Shown here piece by piece: positions 51,512 to 61,039 of a DNA stretch of 64,000 nucleotides. The DNA lies in the NCBI GenBank assembly GCA_048887165.1, contig JBHLJZ010000002.1:71297-135296 (forward strand). Reading direction: 5' to 3'. The first letter of the stretch is position 1, and the number at the start of each line of letters is the position of its first letter. The notes beneath the pieces are model-generated. The model was not told where the DNA came from. It ran no database searches and saw only the letters and a program-made list of their open reading frames with translations. Origin of the DNA: SOKP01 sp048887165 (lineage in GTDB: Archaea > Asgardarchaeota > Lokiarchaeia > Sigyniarchaeales > SOKP01). A program made the translations under genes and the position numbers.

Positions 51512-53227
51512 TTACATTTGTTCTAATGTTTCGATCCCTAAAATGTTTAATCCAATTTTTATAATAATTTGGACACATCTTATTAGCAACAATCTTGCTT
51601 TTTCTAACTTTTTATCATTAGATATAACTTGGCATGAGGTGTAAAATGAATTAAATGCCTGACATAGAGAAAGAAGATATTGAGGAATTAAATGTATATT
51701 ATATGTATTTTCAACTGATTCTACAATTTCAGGAAAGTAAACTAGTTGTTTAATTAGAAACCATTCCTTTTCATGATTTAATAATTCCCAGTTTATCTCT
51801 GTATCTATTTCTAACTCCGATTTCGAAATAATAGAAGCTATCCTTGCATAACAATATTGAATATATGGACCTGTCTCACCTTCAAAAGATATACTTTCAT
51901 CTGGTTTAAATACAAAGCCTTTAGAAGGATTATACTTCAAAATGTAAAATTTAAGAGCGGATAAACTAATTATTTCAGCTCTTTTTGATTTTTCAGACGT
52001 ACTTAAATCAGGATATCTCTTATCAACTTCATCAAAAGCAAGTTTTTTCACTTCTTCAATAACATCATCCGCATCAACGACTGTTCCTTCCCTGCTTTTC
52101 ATCTTACCACTCGGTAAGCTAATCATTCCATATGACAAATGATAATTATCTTCTTTGAAACCTAACATATCTAAAATAGCAAATAACCATTTAAAATGCT
52201 GAATTTGTTCATCGCCAACCACGTAAATCGAGCGATCATAATTAAAATCTTCTTTTTTTTTATAAGCTAAATATATATCTTGGGTAATGTAGATTGAAGT
52301 ACCATCACTTCTGACCAGAATTTTATCTTCGAGATTATAATTTTCTTTTAGTCTTGCGATTATAGCACCATTCTCTGTCTTCTCGAAAATACCCTTTTTC
52401 AAAGCATCATTAATTCTTTCTTTTCCTTTTAGATACAAATCAGACTCATAATAAATCTTATCAAATGAGATCCCCATCTTTTCATACGTTTTATTATGAC
52501 CGTCTAAAGCCCATTTATTCATTTTTTTCCAGAGTTTACGAGTAGAATCATCGTTTTTTTCCCATAATCTAAGTAAATCATAAGCCTCATCAATTAATTT
52601 TTCATTTTTTTCTTCTTCTTCACTGAATTTTACATAAAAATCTCCTACAAAATGATCAGTTTTTTTATCTGGATCTTTATTATTACCCCATTTTTTATAG
52701 GCAAGCATACTTTTGCAGATATGTATTCCACGATCATTATTTAAATTAACCTGATATACTTTGTGTCCTTTATATTCTAATAAATTCGAAATAGATTTAC
52801 CAAGAAGCATATTTCGGATATGTCCAAAATGAAGGGGTTTATTCGTATTAGGTGATGGATATTCTATAACAATTTTTAACTTGTCTTTTTCTTCTTTTTT
52901 AATAAAATCTCTAAGTCTCCCATAATCTTCCTTAAACTCAAATATACTTTGAAGAACGTATTTAGACTTAATTTTTAAATTTAAATAAGGACCTGTTGCT
53001 TCAATTTTTTCTAGAAATCCACTTTTCCTAACTTTATTTTCTAGATCCTTTGCTATTAAATCCGGAGATTTCTTTTTTATCTTGGCTAAGCTAAAACAAG
53101 GGAAAGCGTAAGTGAAATCGATCTCTGAAGGGGGAATTTCTAATAAAGCTTCGATCTCCTCTGCTTTAAGATCTAAAATAAATTCATCTAAGATTTCTGC
53201 GATAGCTTTTTTGTCAAAGACTTTCAT
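51512..53227 (-). CDS. argS: Arginyl-tRNA synthetase
   Basis: A class I aminoacyl-tRNA synthetase for Arg, 571 residues. The HIGH motif appears as KPLHFGHIRNM near residue 133 and KMSKS as SGKMKSREGTVV near residue 374. The usual N-terminal Add1 domain and C-terminal anticodon-binding helices (ending LNILGIETLEQM) are present. Start ATG 53227. It heads the minus-strand operon with agmatinase (32 nt apart) and deoxyhypusine synthase. Confidence 0.96.
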   Translation of the reverse strand: MKVFDKKAIAEILDEFILDLKAEEIEALLEIPPSEIDFTYAFPCFSLAKIKKKSPDLIAKDLENKVRKSGFLEKIEATGPYLNLKIKSKYVLQSIFEFKEDYGRLRDFIKKEEKDKLKIVIEYPSPNTNKPLHFGHIRNMLLGKSISNLLEYKGHKVYQVNLNNDRGIHICKSMLAYKKWGNNKDPDKKTDHFVGDFYVKFSEEEEKNEKLIDEAYDLLRLWEKNDDSTRKLWKKMNKWALDGHNKTYEKMGISFDKIYYESDLYLKGKERINDALKKGIFEKTENGAIIARLKENYNLEDKILVRSDGTSIYITQDIYLAYKKKEDFNYDRSIYVVGDEQIQHFKWLFAILDMLGFKEDNYHLSYGMISLPSGKMKSREGTVVDADDVIEEVKKLAFDEVDKRYPDLSTSEKSKRAEIISLSALKFYILKYNPSKGFVFKPDESISFEGETGPYIQYCYARIASIISKSELEIDTEINWELLNHEKEWFLIKQLVYFPEIVESVENTYNIHLIPQYLLSLCQAFNSFYTSCQVISNDKKLEKARLLLIRCVQIIIKIGLNILGIETLEQM

Positions 53228-53357
53228 TTTGAATTACTGATTATATTCAAAAATTTTAATTGCTTTAATGATTGTAACTTATATCTGTTTTGTTAAATAT
53301 ATCTAAATTAGCTCATAAAATTTATGTTATTCTAATTATCAACGAATTGGTTTTATC

Positions 53358-54566
53358 ATGTCATTTGAACAAGATGCTAAAAAAAGTTTTCCGAAATGGC
53401 CGATATATGATAATAATGAAATTAACGCCTTAACAGATGTAATAAAATCAGGTAATTGGTGGTGTGGAGCTCCTGGCGTTCATGAAGGTGAAAATGTCTG
53501 GAAATTTCAGGAAGAATTTGCTAAATTTCAAGGATCTGAATATTGTATTGCTGTTTTTAATGGTACAGTCGCTATTGAAGCTGCTCTTATGGCTCTAGAT
53601 GTTGGATTAGGTGATGAAGTAATTGTTTCTGATTATACTTTTGTAGCTTCGGCATCGGCCGTGATTGCTACAAATGCAGTTCCTATATTTTGCGATGTTA
53701 ATCCCGAAACATTTGTTATGGATGTTGATCAAGTTGAAAAACTAATAACTAAAAGAACTAAAGTAATTATTCCAGTTCATCTTGGAGGCAATCCCGTTGA
53801 AATGGATAAATTAAAAGAGTTAACTGAGAATCTTGATATTAAGATAGTTGAAGATTGTGCTCATGCTCACGGTTCTTGTTATAAAGATAAAAAAGCTGGA
53901 AATTGGGGCGATGCTGGTACATTTAGCTTTCAAGCCTCTAAAGTTTTGACAAGTGGGGAAGGAGGAGCTATTATTTGTAATTCTAAAACTTTAGCTGATA
54001 AGATTTATTCCTACATTGATTGCGGTAGAGAGAAAAACAAACATTCTTACTTTCATAGTATTTATGGGACTAATTATCGTATGACAGAATATCAAGCAGC
54101 AATTCTTAGAGAACAAATGAAAAAATTTCCTACTCAACACGAAAGGAGAAACAGAAACGCAAAATATTTAAGTGAAAAATTAAATGAGATTGATGGAATT
54201 AAAGCAATGAAACCGACTCTAGGCACAACAAAATTAGGTTGGTACGTATTTCCCTTCATATTTGAACCTAAAAAGTTTGGGGGATTAACTAAACAGGATT
54301 TCTACAAAAAATTGAGAAGAAATGGTATTCCAACAGACGATTGTTATCCTCCTCTGCATGGATTGGACTGTTTTAAAAATATCAACTTGAAAAAAGGAAT
54401 TGATTATTCAAATGCAAATTGGGGAAAGGAAAAAAGTAATAATAATTGTTTTCCAATCGTATCTGATATCTATGAAAGAAGTGTAGAATTTCCGCAAGAA
54501 ATGCTTTTAGCTAATAAGGAGCAACTTGATTCGGTTATTGACTTTATAAGATCTTTAAAAAAATAA
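53358..54566 (+). CDS. DegT-family aminotransferase (second copy)
   Basis: A 402-residue PLP-dependent DegT enzyme. The lysine is in FSFQASKVLTSGEGG (about Lys195); VFNGTVAIEAALMALDVG, VIVSDYTFVASASA and VEDCAHAHGSCY are the family landmarks. It resembles scyllo-inosamine or 3-amino-sugar aminotransferases but the substrate is not certain. It differs clearly from the DegT copy at 42160. It converges with a Gfo/Idh/MocA dehydrogenase 5 nt away, so the pair may build an amino sugar. Start ATG 53358. Confidence 0.9.
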   Translation: MSFEQDAKKSFPKWPIYDNNEINALTDVIKSGNWWCGAPGVHEGENVWKFQEEFAKFQGSEYCIAVFNGTVAIEAALMALDVGLGDEVIVSDYTFVASASAVIATNAVPIFCDVNPETFVMDVDQVEKLITKRTKVIIPVHLGGNPVEMDKLKELTENLDIKIVEDCAHAHGSCYKDKKAGNWGDAGTFSFQASKVLTSGEGGAIICNSKTLADKIYSYIDCGREKNKHSYFHSIYGTNYRMTEYQAAILREQMKKFPTQHERRNRNAKYLSEKLNEIDGIKAMKPTLGTTKLGWYVFPFIFEPKKFGGLTKQDFYKKLRRNGIPTDDCYPPLHGLDCFKNINLKKGIDYSNANWGKEKSNNNCFPIVSDIYERSVEFPQEMLLANKEQLDSVIDFIRSLKK

Positions 54567-54571
54567 ATCGT

Positions 54572-55621
54572 TTATATAGGATTTACATTTTCAATTTTTT
54601 TAGTTTTAGCACTTTTATACATTGTTTCAACTATGTTTAGAATTCTTAAGCCATATTTACCATCAGTTAATGGTTTTTTATTATTTACAACACAATCTAC
54701 GAAATGAGCAATCTCTTGAGAATATCCAAAAGACCAAGATTCTGCAGGTACGGGAAATGTCCAACCTTTTGTAGTTCCTGCTTTTTCTACAGCATATTCA
54801 TAACCCTTTTCACTATAAACACTTACCAAGTTTGAAAAAGTCGGTGCTACTTTTATATGACCATCTGTACCAAATAACTCGAAGCGCATGTCATACCCAC
54901 CTGGAGCAGTCCAAGATTCTTCAATTACAATTTGAGCATCATTTTCGAAATACAAAATTCCAACAGCGTTATCTTCAACTTCACATATTCCAAAATCTTT
55001 TCGGTCAGGATTTATCATTTTTGTTTGGCAGAATACTTCTTTAACTTTACAATCAAGATACCAAACTAAGCAAGCAATATCATGTATTCCCAAATCTAAA
55101 AGAGCACCTCCTCCTGCTTCTTTTTGTTTATAAAACCAAGCAGAATGAGGTCCAGAATGCTGTTCTTTACCACGTCCCATATAAATTTTACCTAACGCAC
55201 CTTCACTAACAATTTCTTTAACTTTACTAAAAGTTGGTGCATACATGTTATTTTCGCAATAAAATACTTTTCTGTTAGAAGATTTTTCGGCATCTAAGAT
55301 TTCCCTTCCTTCAATAACATTTCTAGCTAATGGTTTCTCTATTAATACATGACTTCCTGCATTTAGAACGTTAATCGCTACTTCTTTATGCAAATAATTA
55401 GGAACACAAGCTGATATCATATCGCAATCTAGCTTTATTAAATCCTTATAGTCTTTTAGACACTTTCCAGGTATTTCATATTCTTTCATTAAATTTTTAG
55501 CTTCATTTTCATTTAGAGATGAAATTCCTACTATTTCTATATTTGAAAGCTGAGAATATGCATTACAATGATGCTCAGCAATAAATCCCGAACCAATAAT
55601 TCCTACTTTTAGCATCTTCAT
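54572..55621 (-). CDS. Gfo/Idh/MocA-family oxidoreductase
   Basis: A 349-residue NAD(P)-dependent dehydrogenase. The Rossmann loop is GIIGSGFIAEHHC (8-20) and the family signature is HVLIEKPLARN (about residue 96). Other motifs are GGGALLDLGIHDIACLVWYL (about residues 170-189) and, near the C-terminus, AHFVDCVVNNKKPLTDGKYG. Members oxidise or epimerise sugars, inositol and sugar nucleotides. Its tail-to-tail position with the DegT aminotransferase (5 nt) suggests the oxidation that creates the keto group for transamination. ATG 55621 or 55615 are both possible starts. Confidence 0.9.
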   Translation of the reverse strand: MKMLKVGIIGSGFIAEHHCNAYSQLSNIEIVGISSLNENEAKNLMKEYEIPGKCLKDYKDLIKLDCDMISACVPNYLHKEVAINVLNAGSHVLIEKPLARNVIEGREILDAEKSSNRKVFYCENNMYAPTFSKVKEIVSEGALGKIYMGRGKEQHSGPHSAWFYKQKEAGGGALLDLGIHDIACLVWYLDCKVKEVFCQTKMINPDRKDFGICEVEDNAVGILYFENDAQIVIEESWTAPGGYDMRFELFGTDGHIKVAPTFSNLVSVYSEKGYEYAVEKAGTTKGWTFPVPAESWSFGYSQEIAHFVDCVVNNKKPLTDGKYGLRILNIVETMYKSAKTKKIENVNPI

Positions 55622-55682
55622 GATATATTATCTTGTTTATTTTCTAAAAATTTAAAATTAACTTATGAATATCCAAAATAGA

Positions 55683-56798
55683 CTACTCTTTGTTCCAAAA
55701 TTCAGAAGGAGTTAAATAATCTTGAATTTTACTAAATGGACATGCCGCAATACAGTTACTGCAATCAGATGAATTCTCAATCCAAAACTCAAAACATTTT
55801 TCAACATTTACATAATATTTTTTCACTCCAGGGTTATTAGAAACTGAAATTGGATCATAAGTGGGTTCTTTATCTAATGTAATAGCATCATTCTCACAAA
55901 CTTCTGCGCATTTAAGACAATTTTTACACGTGTTTTCTACTTTTTTAATGAAATCAAAGTTTGGCTCGTCAGAAATTAAAGGTAAATCTGTAAAAACTTT
56001 ACATATTCGCACTCTTGGTCCATATTCTGGAGTAATTAATAAACCATGTCTACCTAAAGCTCCAAGTCCAGCATCAATTGCTAAAGGAATACTTATAGCA
56101 GTGTCATTCCCACATTGGATCGCTCGATATCCTAAATTTCTTATAAATTCTCCCAAACAAGATATTACAAATGCCATTTTTGAGTAAACTATTGCAGCCG
56201 CAGCTGCAGCGGGTTGAGCAGGAGCAGTTGAAATTGCATCTGGATCCATTTCAATTGCGATAACTATTGCCTTATTAAATCCTTCCGGTAATTCAATTGG
56301 TGTTTCTAATATAGACTCCGAGCTTAAGCCTTCTCTAACTCCTCTTTTAGAATCTGCCTCGCTCACTAAAGCGGGTCTTACAAATCCCTTCTTATAAATC
56401 CAATCTTTATTGATATCTGTGATCCCTATTATTGATCCTCCAAAAAATTTAGCAGCCTTCTTTATCTGTTGGGTAAAAAGTTTTTGATCATTGATTATAA
56501 ATTTTGATTCCATCCAATTTGTTCCATAACCGATATCGGGATTTTCCTTTCTTTCCCAAGCAAATGCAATTGGAAACTTTTCATAAACTGTCCATCCAGC
56601 AGCAACTAATGCAAAATCAATGCGAGAATATCCTTCTTTTTTTGAACTAATATGCATATCTATATTTTCATCAAACATTTTACCATAAGTTGGTAAACTT
56701 TTATCCCACGTACGCCGATAAATCATATGATATTTCTCTTCGAAGCGTTTATAGACATTTTTATCAATATCATAAGGATTTTTCTTTTCAATTCTCAT
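55683..56798 (-). CDS. Soluble reductive-dehalogenase-like 4Fe-4S protein
   Basis: A 371-residue protein of the RdhA family. The corrinoid-binding core reads LAIDAGLGALGRHGLLITPE followed by RICKVFTDLPL, and the two 4Fe-4S sites are CKNCLKCAEVC and, after an intervening Cys, CSNCIAAC. The QPAAAAAA segment (about 197-204) and GYRAIQCGND also fit. There is no Tat signal and no membrane anchor, unlike respiratory enzymes, so it would be cytoplasmic. Related Asgard sequences have been reported as reductive dehalogenases; epoxyqueuosine reductase (QueG) is the nearest alternative family, but the motif order favours RdhA. Start ATG 56798, two codons after TTG. Confidence 0.83.
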   Translation of the reverse strand: MRIEKKNPYDIDKNVYKRFEEKYHMIYRRTWDKSLPTYGKMFDENIDMHISSKKEGYSRIDFALVAAGWTVYEKFPIAFAWERKENPDIGYGTNWMESKFIINDQKLFTQQIKKAAKFFGGSIIGITDINKDWIYKKGFVRPALVSEADSKRGVREGLSSESILETPIELPEGFNKAIVIAIEMDPDAISTAPAQPAAAAAAIVYSKMAFVISCLGEFIRNLGYRAIQCGNDTAISIPLAIDAGLGALGRHGLLITPEYGPRVRICKVFTDLPLISDEPNFDFIKKVENTCKNCLKCAEVCENDAITLDKEPTYDPISVSNNPGVKKYYVNVEKCFEFWIENSSDCSNCIAACPFSKIQDYLTPSEFWNKE

Positions 56799-56942
56799 AT
56801 TCAATCTAACTCACAAAACAATAATAGACTAAAATCAAATGTAAAATGTAAATTTAATTTTTATTTTTGGAAAGTGTAGAAAAATAGAAAAGTGATTAGA
56901 TACTTTGAGTATAAAAATAATAATAAAAAATTTGATACAATA

Positions 56943-57320
56943 ATGAATGAAAAGAATTTTATAACTCAAATCGGCATGGGGGTGGATCAACATGGACACA
57001 ATGATGATTGCACTCAAGCAGCGATTAAAGCAGTTAAAAATGCTATTTCTAATAACTGTTTACAAGGTTTAACAGAAATTTGTGGTTTAAGAGAACCTAC
57101 GCATCTCTCTCGCATGATTGTTCATGTTAAAATTGGTGCTCCGTTTCCTAATAATTTAAATGAAAAAAAAGTGTTAAAAGCTATCCCATTTGGTGTTAAA
57201 AATGTCGAAGTTGAGAAAGGAGGATTAATAGCAAAAGGAATTAAAATAGATGAATTAGGGGATACTTCAGATAATATAATTGTTTGTAATGCTGCTGTTA
57301 CAGTTTCAATAAAAGTGTAA
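56943..57320 (+). CDS. Lin0512-family protein
   Basis: A 125-residue protein of the Lin0512 family. Typical stretches are FITQIGMGVDQHGHNDDCTQ, AAIKAVKNAISNNCL and MIVHVKIGAPFP, then IPFGVKNVEVEKGGL. The fold is known but the activity is not established. The open frame starts at GTG 56892, but ATG 56943 matches the family N-terminus. Tag follows 35 nt later. Confidence 0.8.
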   Translation: MNEKNFITQIGMGVDQHGHNDDCTQAAIKAVKNAISNNCLQGLTEICGLREPTHLSRMIVHVKIGAPFPNNLNEKKVLKAIPFGVKNVEVEKGGLIAKGIKIDELGDTSDNIIVCNAAVTVSIKV

Positions 57321-57355
57321 AGTTTTTTAAATTTCTAAAAAAGGTAATTATAAAA

Positions 57356-57928
57356 ATGGTTCAAAGATGTGAATGGGCTAACTTTAATGCCCAGATGAAA
57401 GAATATCATGACAAGGAATGGGGCGTACCTGAACATGATGATATCGCTCTTTTTGAGTTTTTAATTTTAGAGGGTATGCAAGCTGGCTTAAGCTGGAATA
57501 CAATCCTTAATAAACGAGAGAATTTTAGAGAAGCATTTGATAATTTTAATTATAATAAAATTGCTCATTATAATGAAAATAAAATCGAAATGTTGTTAGA
57601 AAATAAAGGTATTATAAGAAATAGGCTAAAACTGAATTCAGTAGTTTCTAATGCGAAAGCTTTCATAAAAATCATTCAGGAATTTGGATCTTTCAATAAA
57701 TATCTTTGGGATTTTGTTAACAACAAACCGATACATAATGTATGGAATTCTTTAAGTGAATTACCTTCTAATACTGAACTCTCAGATAAAATAAGTAAAG
57801 ACTTGAAAAAGAGGGGCTTCAAATTCGTTGGTTCGACAATTATCTATGCTTTTTTGCAGGCTGTAGGTGTAGTTAACGACCATGTAATTAATTGTTTTAG
57901 ATATAACGAGATTAAAAGTAGTATTTAA
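57356..57928 (+). CDS. tag: DNA-3-methyladenine glycosylase I
   Basis: A Tag-family base-excision enzyme removing 3-methyladenine, 190 residues. It shows RCEWANFNAQMKEYHDKEWG with the zinc Cys at the start, the conserved FEFLILEGMQAGLSW, and the ending GFKFVGSTIIYAFLQAVG with VNDHVINC providing His and Cys ligands. Start ATG 57356. It overlaps the end of the following minus-strand gene by 4 nt. Confidence 0.93.
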   Translation: MVQRCEWANFNAQMKEYHDKEWGVPEHDDIALFEFLILEGMQAGLSWNTILNKRENFREAFDNFNYNKIAHYNENKIEMLLENKGIIRNRLKLNSVVSNAKAFIKIIQEFGSFNKYLWDFVNNKPIHNVWNSLSELPSNTELSDKISKDLKKRGFKFVGSTIIYAFLQAVGVVNDHVINCFRYNEIKSSI

Positions 57929-59232
57929 TTAAATTTCAGATTTTCTAAGCCGATTTCATTCTCTGCATATTCCTTTAAAGCTTTCCATTGAGCTTCTGAT
58001 GTTCCAAAATATTTAAAAACTCCAATGCCAAGGCCAAAATCAAATGTTCTCATTTGTTTTAGCATCTCTTCGACATTGCATTCAACAGAGTTTGTAACTG
58101 CTAAAACAGGTCCTTGATACTCATGAATTCTCTTTTTTATATTTCTAACAAAATACCAATAAAAAAAGTCTCCAACTAAGCCCCAGAAGATTCCATCATC
58201 CCGGGTTCCTGCTAAATAGGGATATTCCATAGGGATTGATATGTCTAAAATAGAGGAGAGTTTCGTCCAATCCTGTCCGTGTCTTTTTAAGGTCACAAGT
58301 TTTTTGGGTCCTACTTGACTATACCAACCTGTAAGACAAATTTTGTCAATATCTTTTACAGTTTTTTGAACTCTTTCAGCATAAGCGGCAATTGTATCAG
58401 TTTTAAACTCAATCCACTCATCACTATCTAAAATTTTGGCTTTACTACTAAATTCAGCTCTAAATTTATTTACACATCTGGAACATGCACATAAATCGGT
58501 AAAAGAGCCATCATATCTTATATAATCTGCTGTAAAAGCTTTAATTGGATAGTATCTTACAACTTCTTTGATTAAGTTTACTAAATAATCGACATGAGCA
58601 CTATTAGGGCACATAAAACTTTCTGTAGGGATAAATCCACTTCCTCTTTTATTCCTTTTTTTACCAATTTTCTCCTCTTTTTTAGATGTTAAGAAAGGGA
58701 TTTTTATTCGGTACTCCTCTATAGAGACTCCAAAGGGTAAATCAATTCTCATCTCACCTGCATCATGAGTAGAAATATCTCCTTTATTATATCTTGCGCC
58801 AAATTTCTTACCGTTTTTACCATGAATGCTCACTCGTTCCGGGTGCAAATATCCCTGATAAGCATCATTCATGCTGGTAAACGAAACCATAATTTTAATA
58901 TCTCTCTCTTTTCCAGCATCGCAAAATTCCCCTAAGATATCTCTTCCTGTCGGATTCCAACCAATATCTGTATTCCACAAACACGCTCCATCTGTGTCTT
59001 TTATTACAAGTCCAAATACATTAAAATGGCATTCTTCTAGCTTATCCATTACTTCATCTATGTTTAAACCTTTTTCTGCAAATTCATAATCTAATTTACG
59101 AAAACCTGCAGGTCCTCTTACTGGCATTAACCCCATAGCATAAATCTTATTTGCACCAAAATTTCTTTTAAATTCTTCGATTTTTTTTTTATCAATTCGG
59201 AAATATCTTGACCAATCTATTTGATTAACCAT
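57925..59232 (-). CDS. Putative TIM-barrel glycoside-hydrolase-like protein
   Basis: A 435-residue cytoplasmic protein. Successive strand-like segments such as FNVFGLVIKD, IKIMVSFTSM, IKAFTADYIRYD and ICLTGWYS suggest a (beta/alpha)8 barrel. YIRYDGSF is typical of barrel glycosidase-like families of the DUF4015/GHL type, with candidate acidic residues at strand ends. CACSRC gives a possible small Cys site. No exact family can be assigned and the substrate is unknown. Start ATG 59232. It converges with Tag, overlapping by 4 nt. Confidence 0.6.
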   Translation of the reverse strand: MVNQIDWSRYFRIDKKKIEEFKRNFGANKIYAMGLMPVRGPAGFRKLDYEFAEKGLNIDEVMDKLEECHFNVFGLVIKDTDGACLWNTDIGWNPTGRDILGEFCDAGKERDIKIMVSFTSMNDAYQGYLHPERVSIHGKNGKKFGARYNKGDISTHDAGEMRIDLPFGVSIEEYRIKIPFLTSKKEEKIGKKRNKRGSGFIPTESFMCPNSAHVDYLVNLIKEVVRYYPIKAFTADYIRYDGSFTDLCACSRCVNKFRAEFSSKAKILDSDEWIEFKTDTIAAYAERVQKTVKDIDKICLTGWYSQVGPKKLVTLKRHGQDWTKLSSILDISIPMEYPYLAGTRDDGIFWGLVGDFFYWYFVRNIKKRIHEYQGPVLAVTNSVECNVEEMLKQMRTFDFGLGIGVFKYFGTSEAQWKALKEYAENEIGLENLKFN

Positions 59233-59509
59233 AAAATTTCAACTAAATATAACAATTAGATAAATTTAATTCCACATAATTGAATAATAATTTTATTTTT
59301 CAAATTCGATAATTTTTTAAAACTGTATTTTTAATAAATTTTTAAGATAAGTTGACATTTTAAAATATAAATAGATTTGAAGATTTATATACAAGAAGAA
59401 GATTATAAATTATAGAAACCAATAATAAATAGTTATAATAATAAAATTCCATATAGATTTAATTAAATCAAAATTTTTTAATTTCCCTCTGGAGGGTATA
59501 GCGAGAATA

Positions 59510-60040
59510 ATGTATGACGCAACTTTTAAGATAGTGATCTTCGGAGATGCAGGATGTGGAAAGACCACTTTAACTCAGAGATTTTTAACCAATCTATTCG
59601 TTTCCGATTCTAAAATGACAATTGGAGTAGATTTTGAAGTTAAAAGCTTGATAGTTAATAAAAGAAAGGTCAAATTACAAATTTGGGATTTTGGCGGTGA
59701 AGAAAGATTTAGATTTCTTCTTCCTACTTATGTACGAGGTGCCAAAGGAGGGTTATTCATGTATGATATTACTAATTATTCATCGATAGCTCATATCGAT
59801 GATTGGCTAACTGTTATTAGGAAAGAAATTAGAGATGAAGATCAATTCCCGATAATTGTAGTTGGGGGTAAAGCAGATCTTGCAGAGGATCGAGAAGTAG
59901 CTTCAGAGGAAGGAATAAAAATAGCTAAAAGTAGAGGTGTCGATGGTTTCATTGAATGTTCTAGTAAATCTGGAGCAAATGTTGAAAAAACTTTTGAAGC
60001 TTTAACAGGTTTAATGTTAAATAACTCAAATTTATACTAG
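59510..60040 (+). CDS. Divergent Ras/Rab-like small GTPase
   Basis: A 176-residue small GTPase with G1 GDAGCGKT (12-19), Thr37 of switch I and G5 CSSKSG. Two normally invariant positions differ. G3 reads WDFGGEERF, so the residue equivalent to Ras Gln61 is Glu64. G4 reads VVGGKADL, so the Asn of NKxD is Gly120. The first change usually slows GTP hydrolysis and the second weakens guanine binding. It has no C-terminal Cys. Start ATG 59510; GGAGGG, lying in a CCCTC-TG-GAGGG hairpin, is 13 nt upstream. It is transcribed alone. Confidence 0.88.
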   Translation: MYDATFKIVIFGDAGCGKTTLTQRFLTNLFVSDSKMTIGVDFEVKSLIVNKRKVKLQIWDFGGEERFRFLLPTYVRGAKGGLFMYDITNYSSIAHIDDWLTVIRKEIRDEDQFPIIVVGGKADLAEDREVASEEGIKIAKSRGVDGFIECSSKSGANVEKTFEALTGLMLNNSNLY

Positions 60041-60069
60041 AATTAATTCTCCTTGAGAATGTTTTACAA

Positions 60070-60933
60070 TTAATTACTTACTTTTTCTTCTTTAGATTCC
60101 AAATCTTTACTTTCCAAATTAACTTTCTGATGTATTTTTGTGTCCATTCTCCTGCGTAATACCATTTTCTGAAAATCTATATCTTTTTTATAAGTCTTAG
60201 CATACTTCAAAATATTTTTAACTAATTCTAATTCAGTTTCTTCAGAATTAATCTCTTGACCATCAAAGGTAGGAATCTCAGCGTACTTTTTAATAATAGG
60301 ATTTAATAATTCCTCTGGCAATACATCTGCTCTATCTTTTATCGCAGAATCTAAAGCTACTATCATTTCATTATATCTTTCATGTTTACTAAATTGACAT
60401 AAAAAGCACTTATCGGCCCTATTTTTTAGAATATATAATATTATTAGTCCTATGACATATTTAATATAGCTTACTAATTTATTTGGGTTTTCAATCCCTA
60501 TTTGCTTCTGAATGATTAAATCAGCAATGCAATATAAACTAGCGAAATAAATTGCTCTATTATAGTAAGCAGGATCGAGGCAAAAAATACGTGTAAACCA
60601 AAAGGGATTAAGTTTTTCTGGAGGATTATCATATAATATATAATAAACTATTCTACCATCTCTTTCTTTGTATAAAGTCGACTCCTTTTTTAACATATTT
60701 AAATACGTCGATATTGTTGACCTGGCAATGTCTTTGAAATACTTTTTATATTCTAACTCTACATCTCTAGTAGTGACTTTTCTCTTCCCTTCTAAGTAAT
60801 ACTTCAACATTATTCCTAATATTCTATTTTCATGAAGTTGGCCGGTTTTGATTTGTTGTTCTTCAGATTCATCTTCTCGAACATTGTAAATATCTGTAAT
60901 CTCAGGAGCAAATTCTTGAATTACCTTTTCCAA
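60070..60933 (-). CDS. Winged-helix protein with helical C-terminal domain
   Basis: A 287-residue protein. Residues about 33-95 have winged-helix spacing: ENRILGIMLKYYLEGKRK, VTTRDVELEYKKYF, then the recognition-helix region ARSTISTYLNMLKKES and a wing-like strand RDGRIVYYIL. The rest is helical with a Cys pair (CFLC, about residue 170). It looks like a transcription regulator, but the family is not recognised and a Cys-based ligand is possible. TTG 60933 is the start of the frame; no ATG fits. A TTCTA-N6-TAGAA palindrome lies 107 nt upstream and also before the surface gene at 61307. Confidence 0.6.
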   Translation of the reverse strand: MEKVIQEFAPEITDIYNVREDESEEQQIKTGQLHENRILGIMLKYYLEGKRKVTTRDVELEYKKYFKDIARSTISTYLNMLKKESTLYKERDGRIVYYILYDNPPEKLNPFWFTRIFCLDPAYYNRAIYFASLYCIADLIIQKQIGIENPNKLVSYIKYVIGLIILYILKNRADKCFLCQFSKHERYNEMIVALDSAIKDRADVLPEELLNPIIKKYAEIPTFDGQEINSEETELELVKNILKYAKTYKKDIDFQKMVLRRRMDTKIHQKVNLESKDLESKEEKVSN

Positions 60934-61039
60934 AATATATATATTTAATTCAGTAATTTTAAAAACTCTCCAATTTTAGCAAATTCAACTAAAATTTCTA
61001 TAAATTACTAAAAAAAATCTAACTTTTTAATTATTAATG

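Noticed and set aside
51480..51578. 33-codon N-terminal extension of agmatinase
   Set aside because: Overlaps the 3' end of the ArgRS gene and is unlike the family; ATG 51479 fits the family start.
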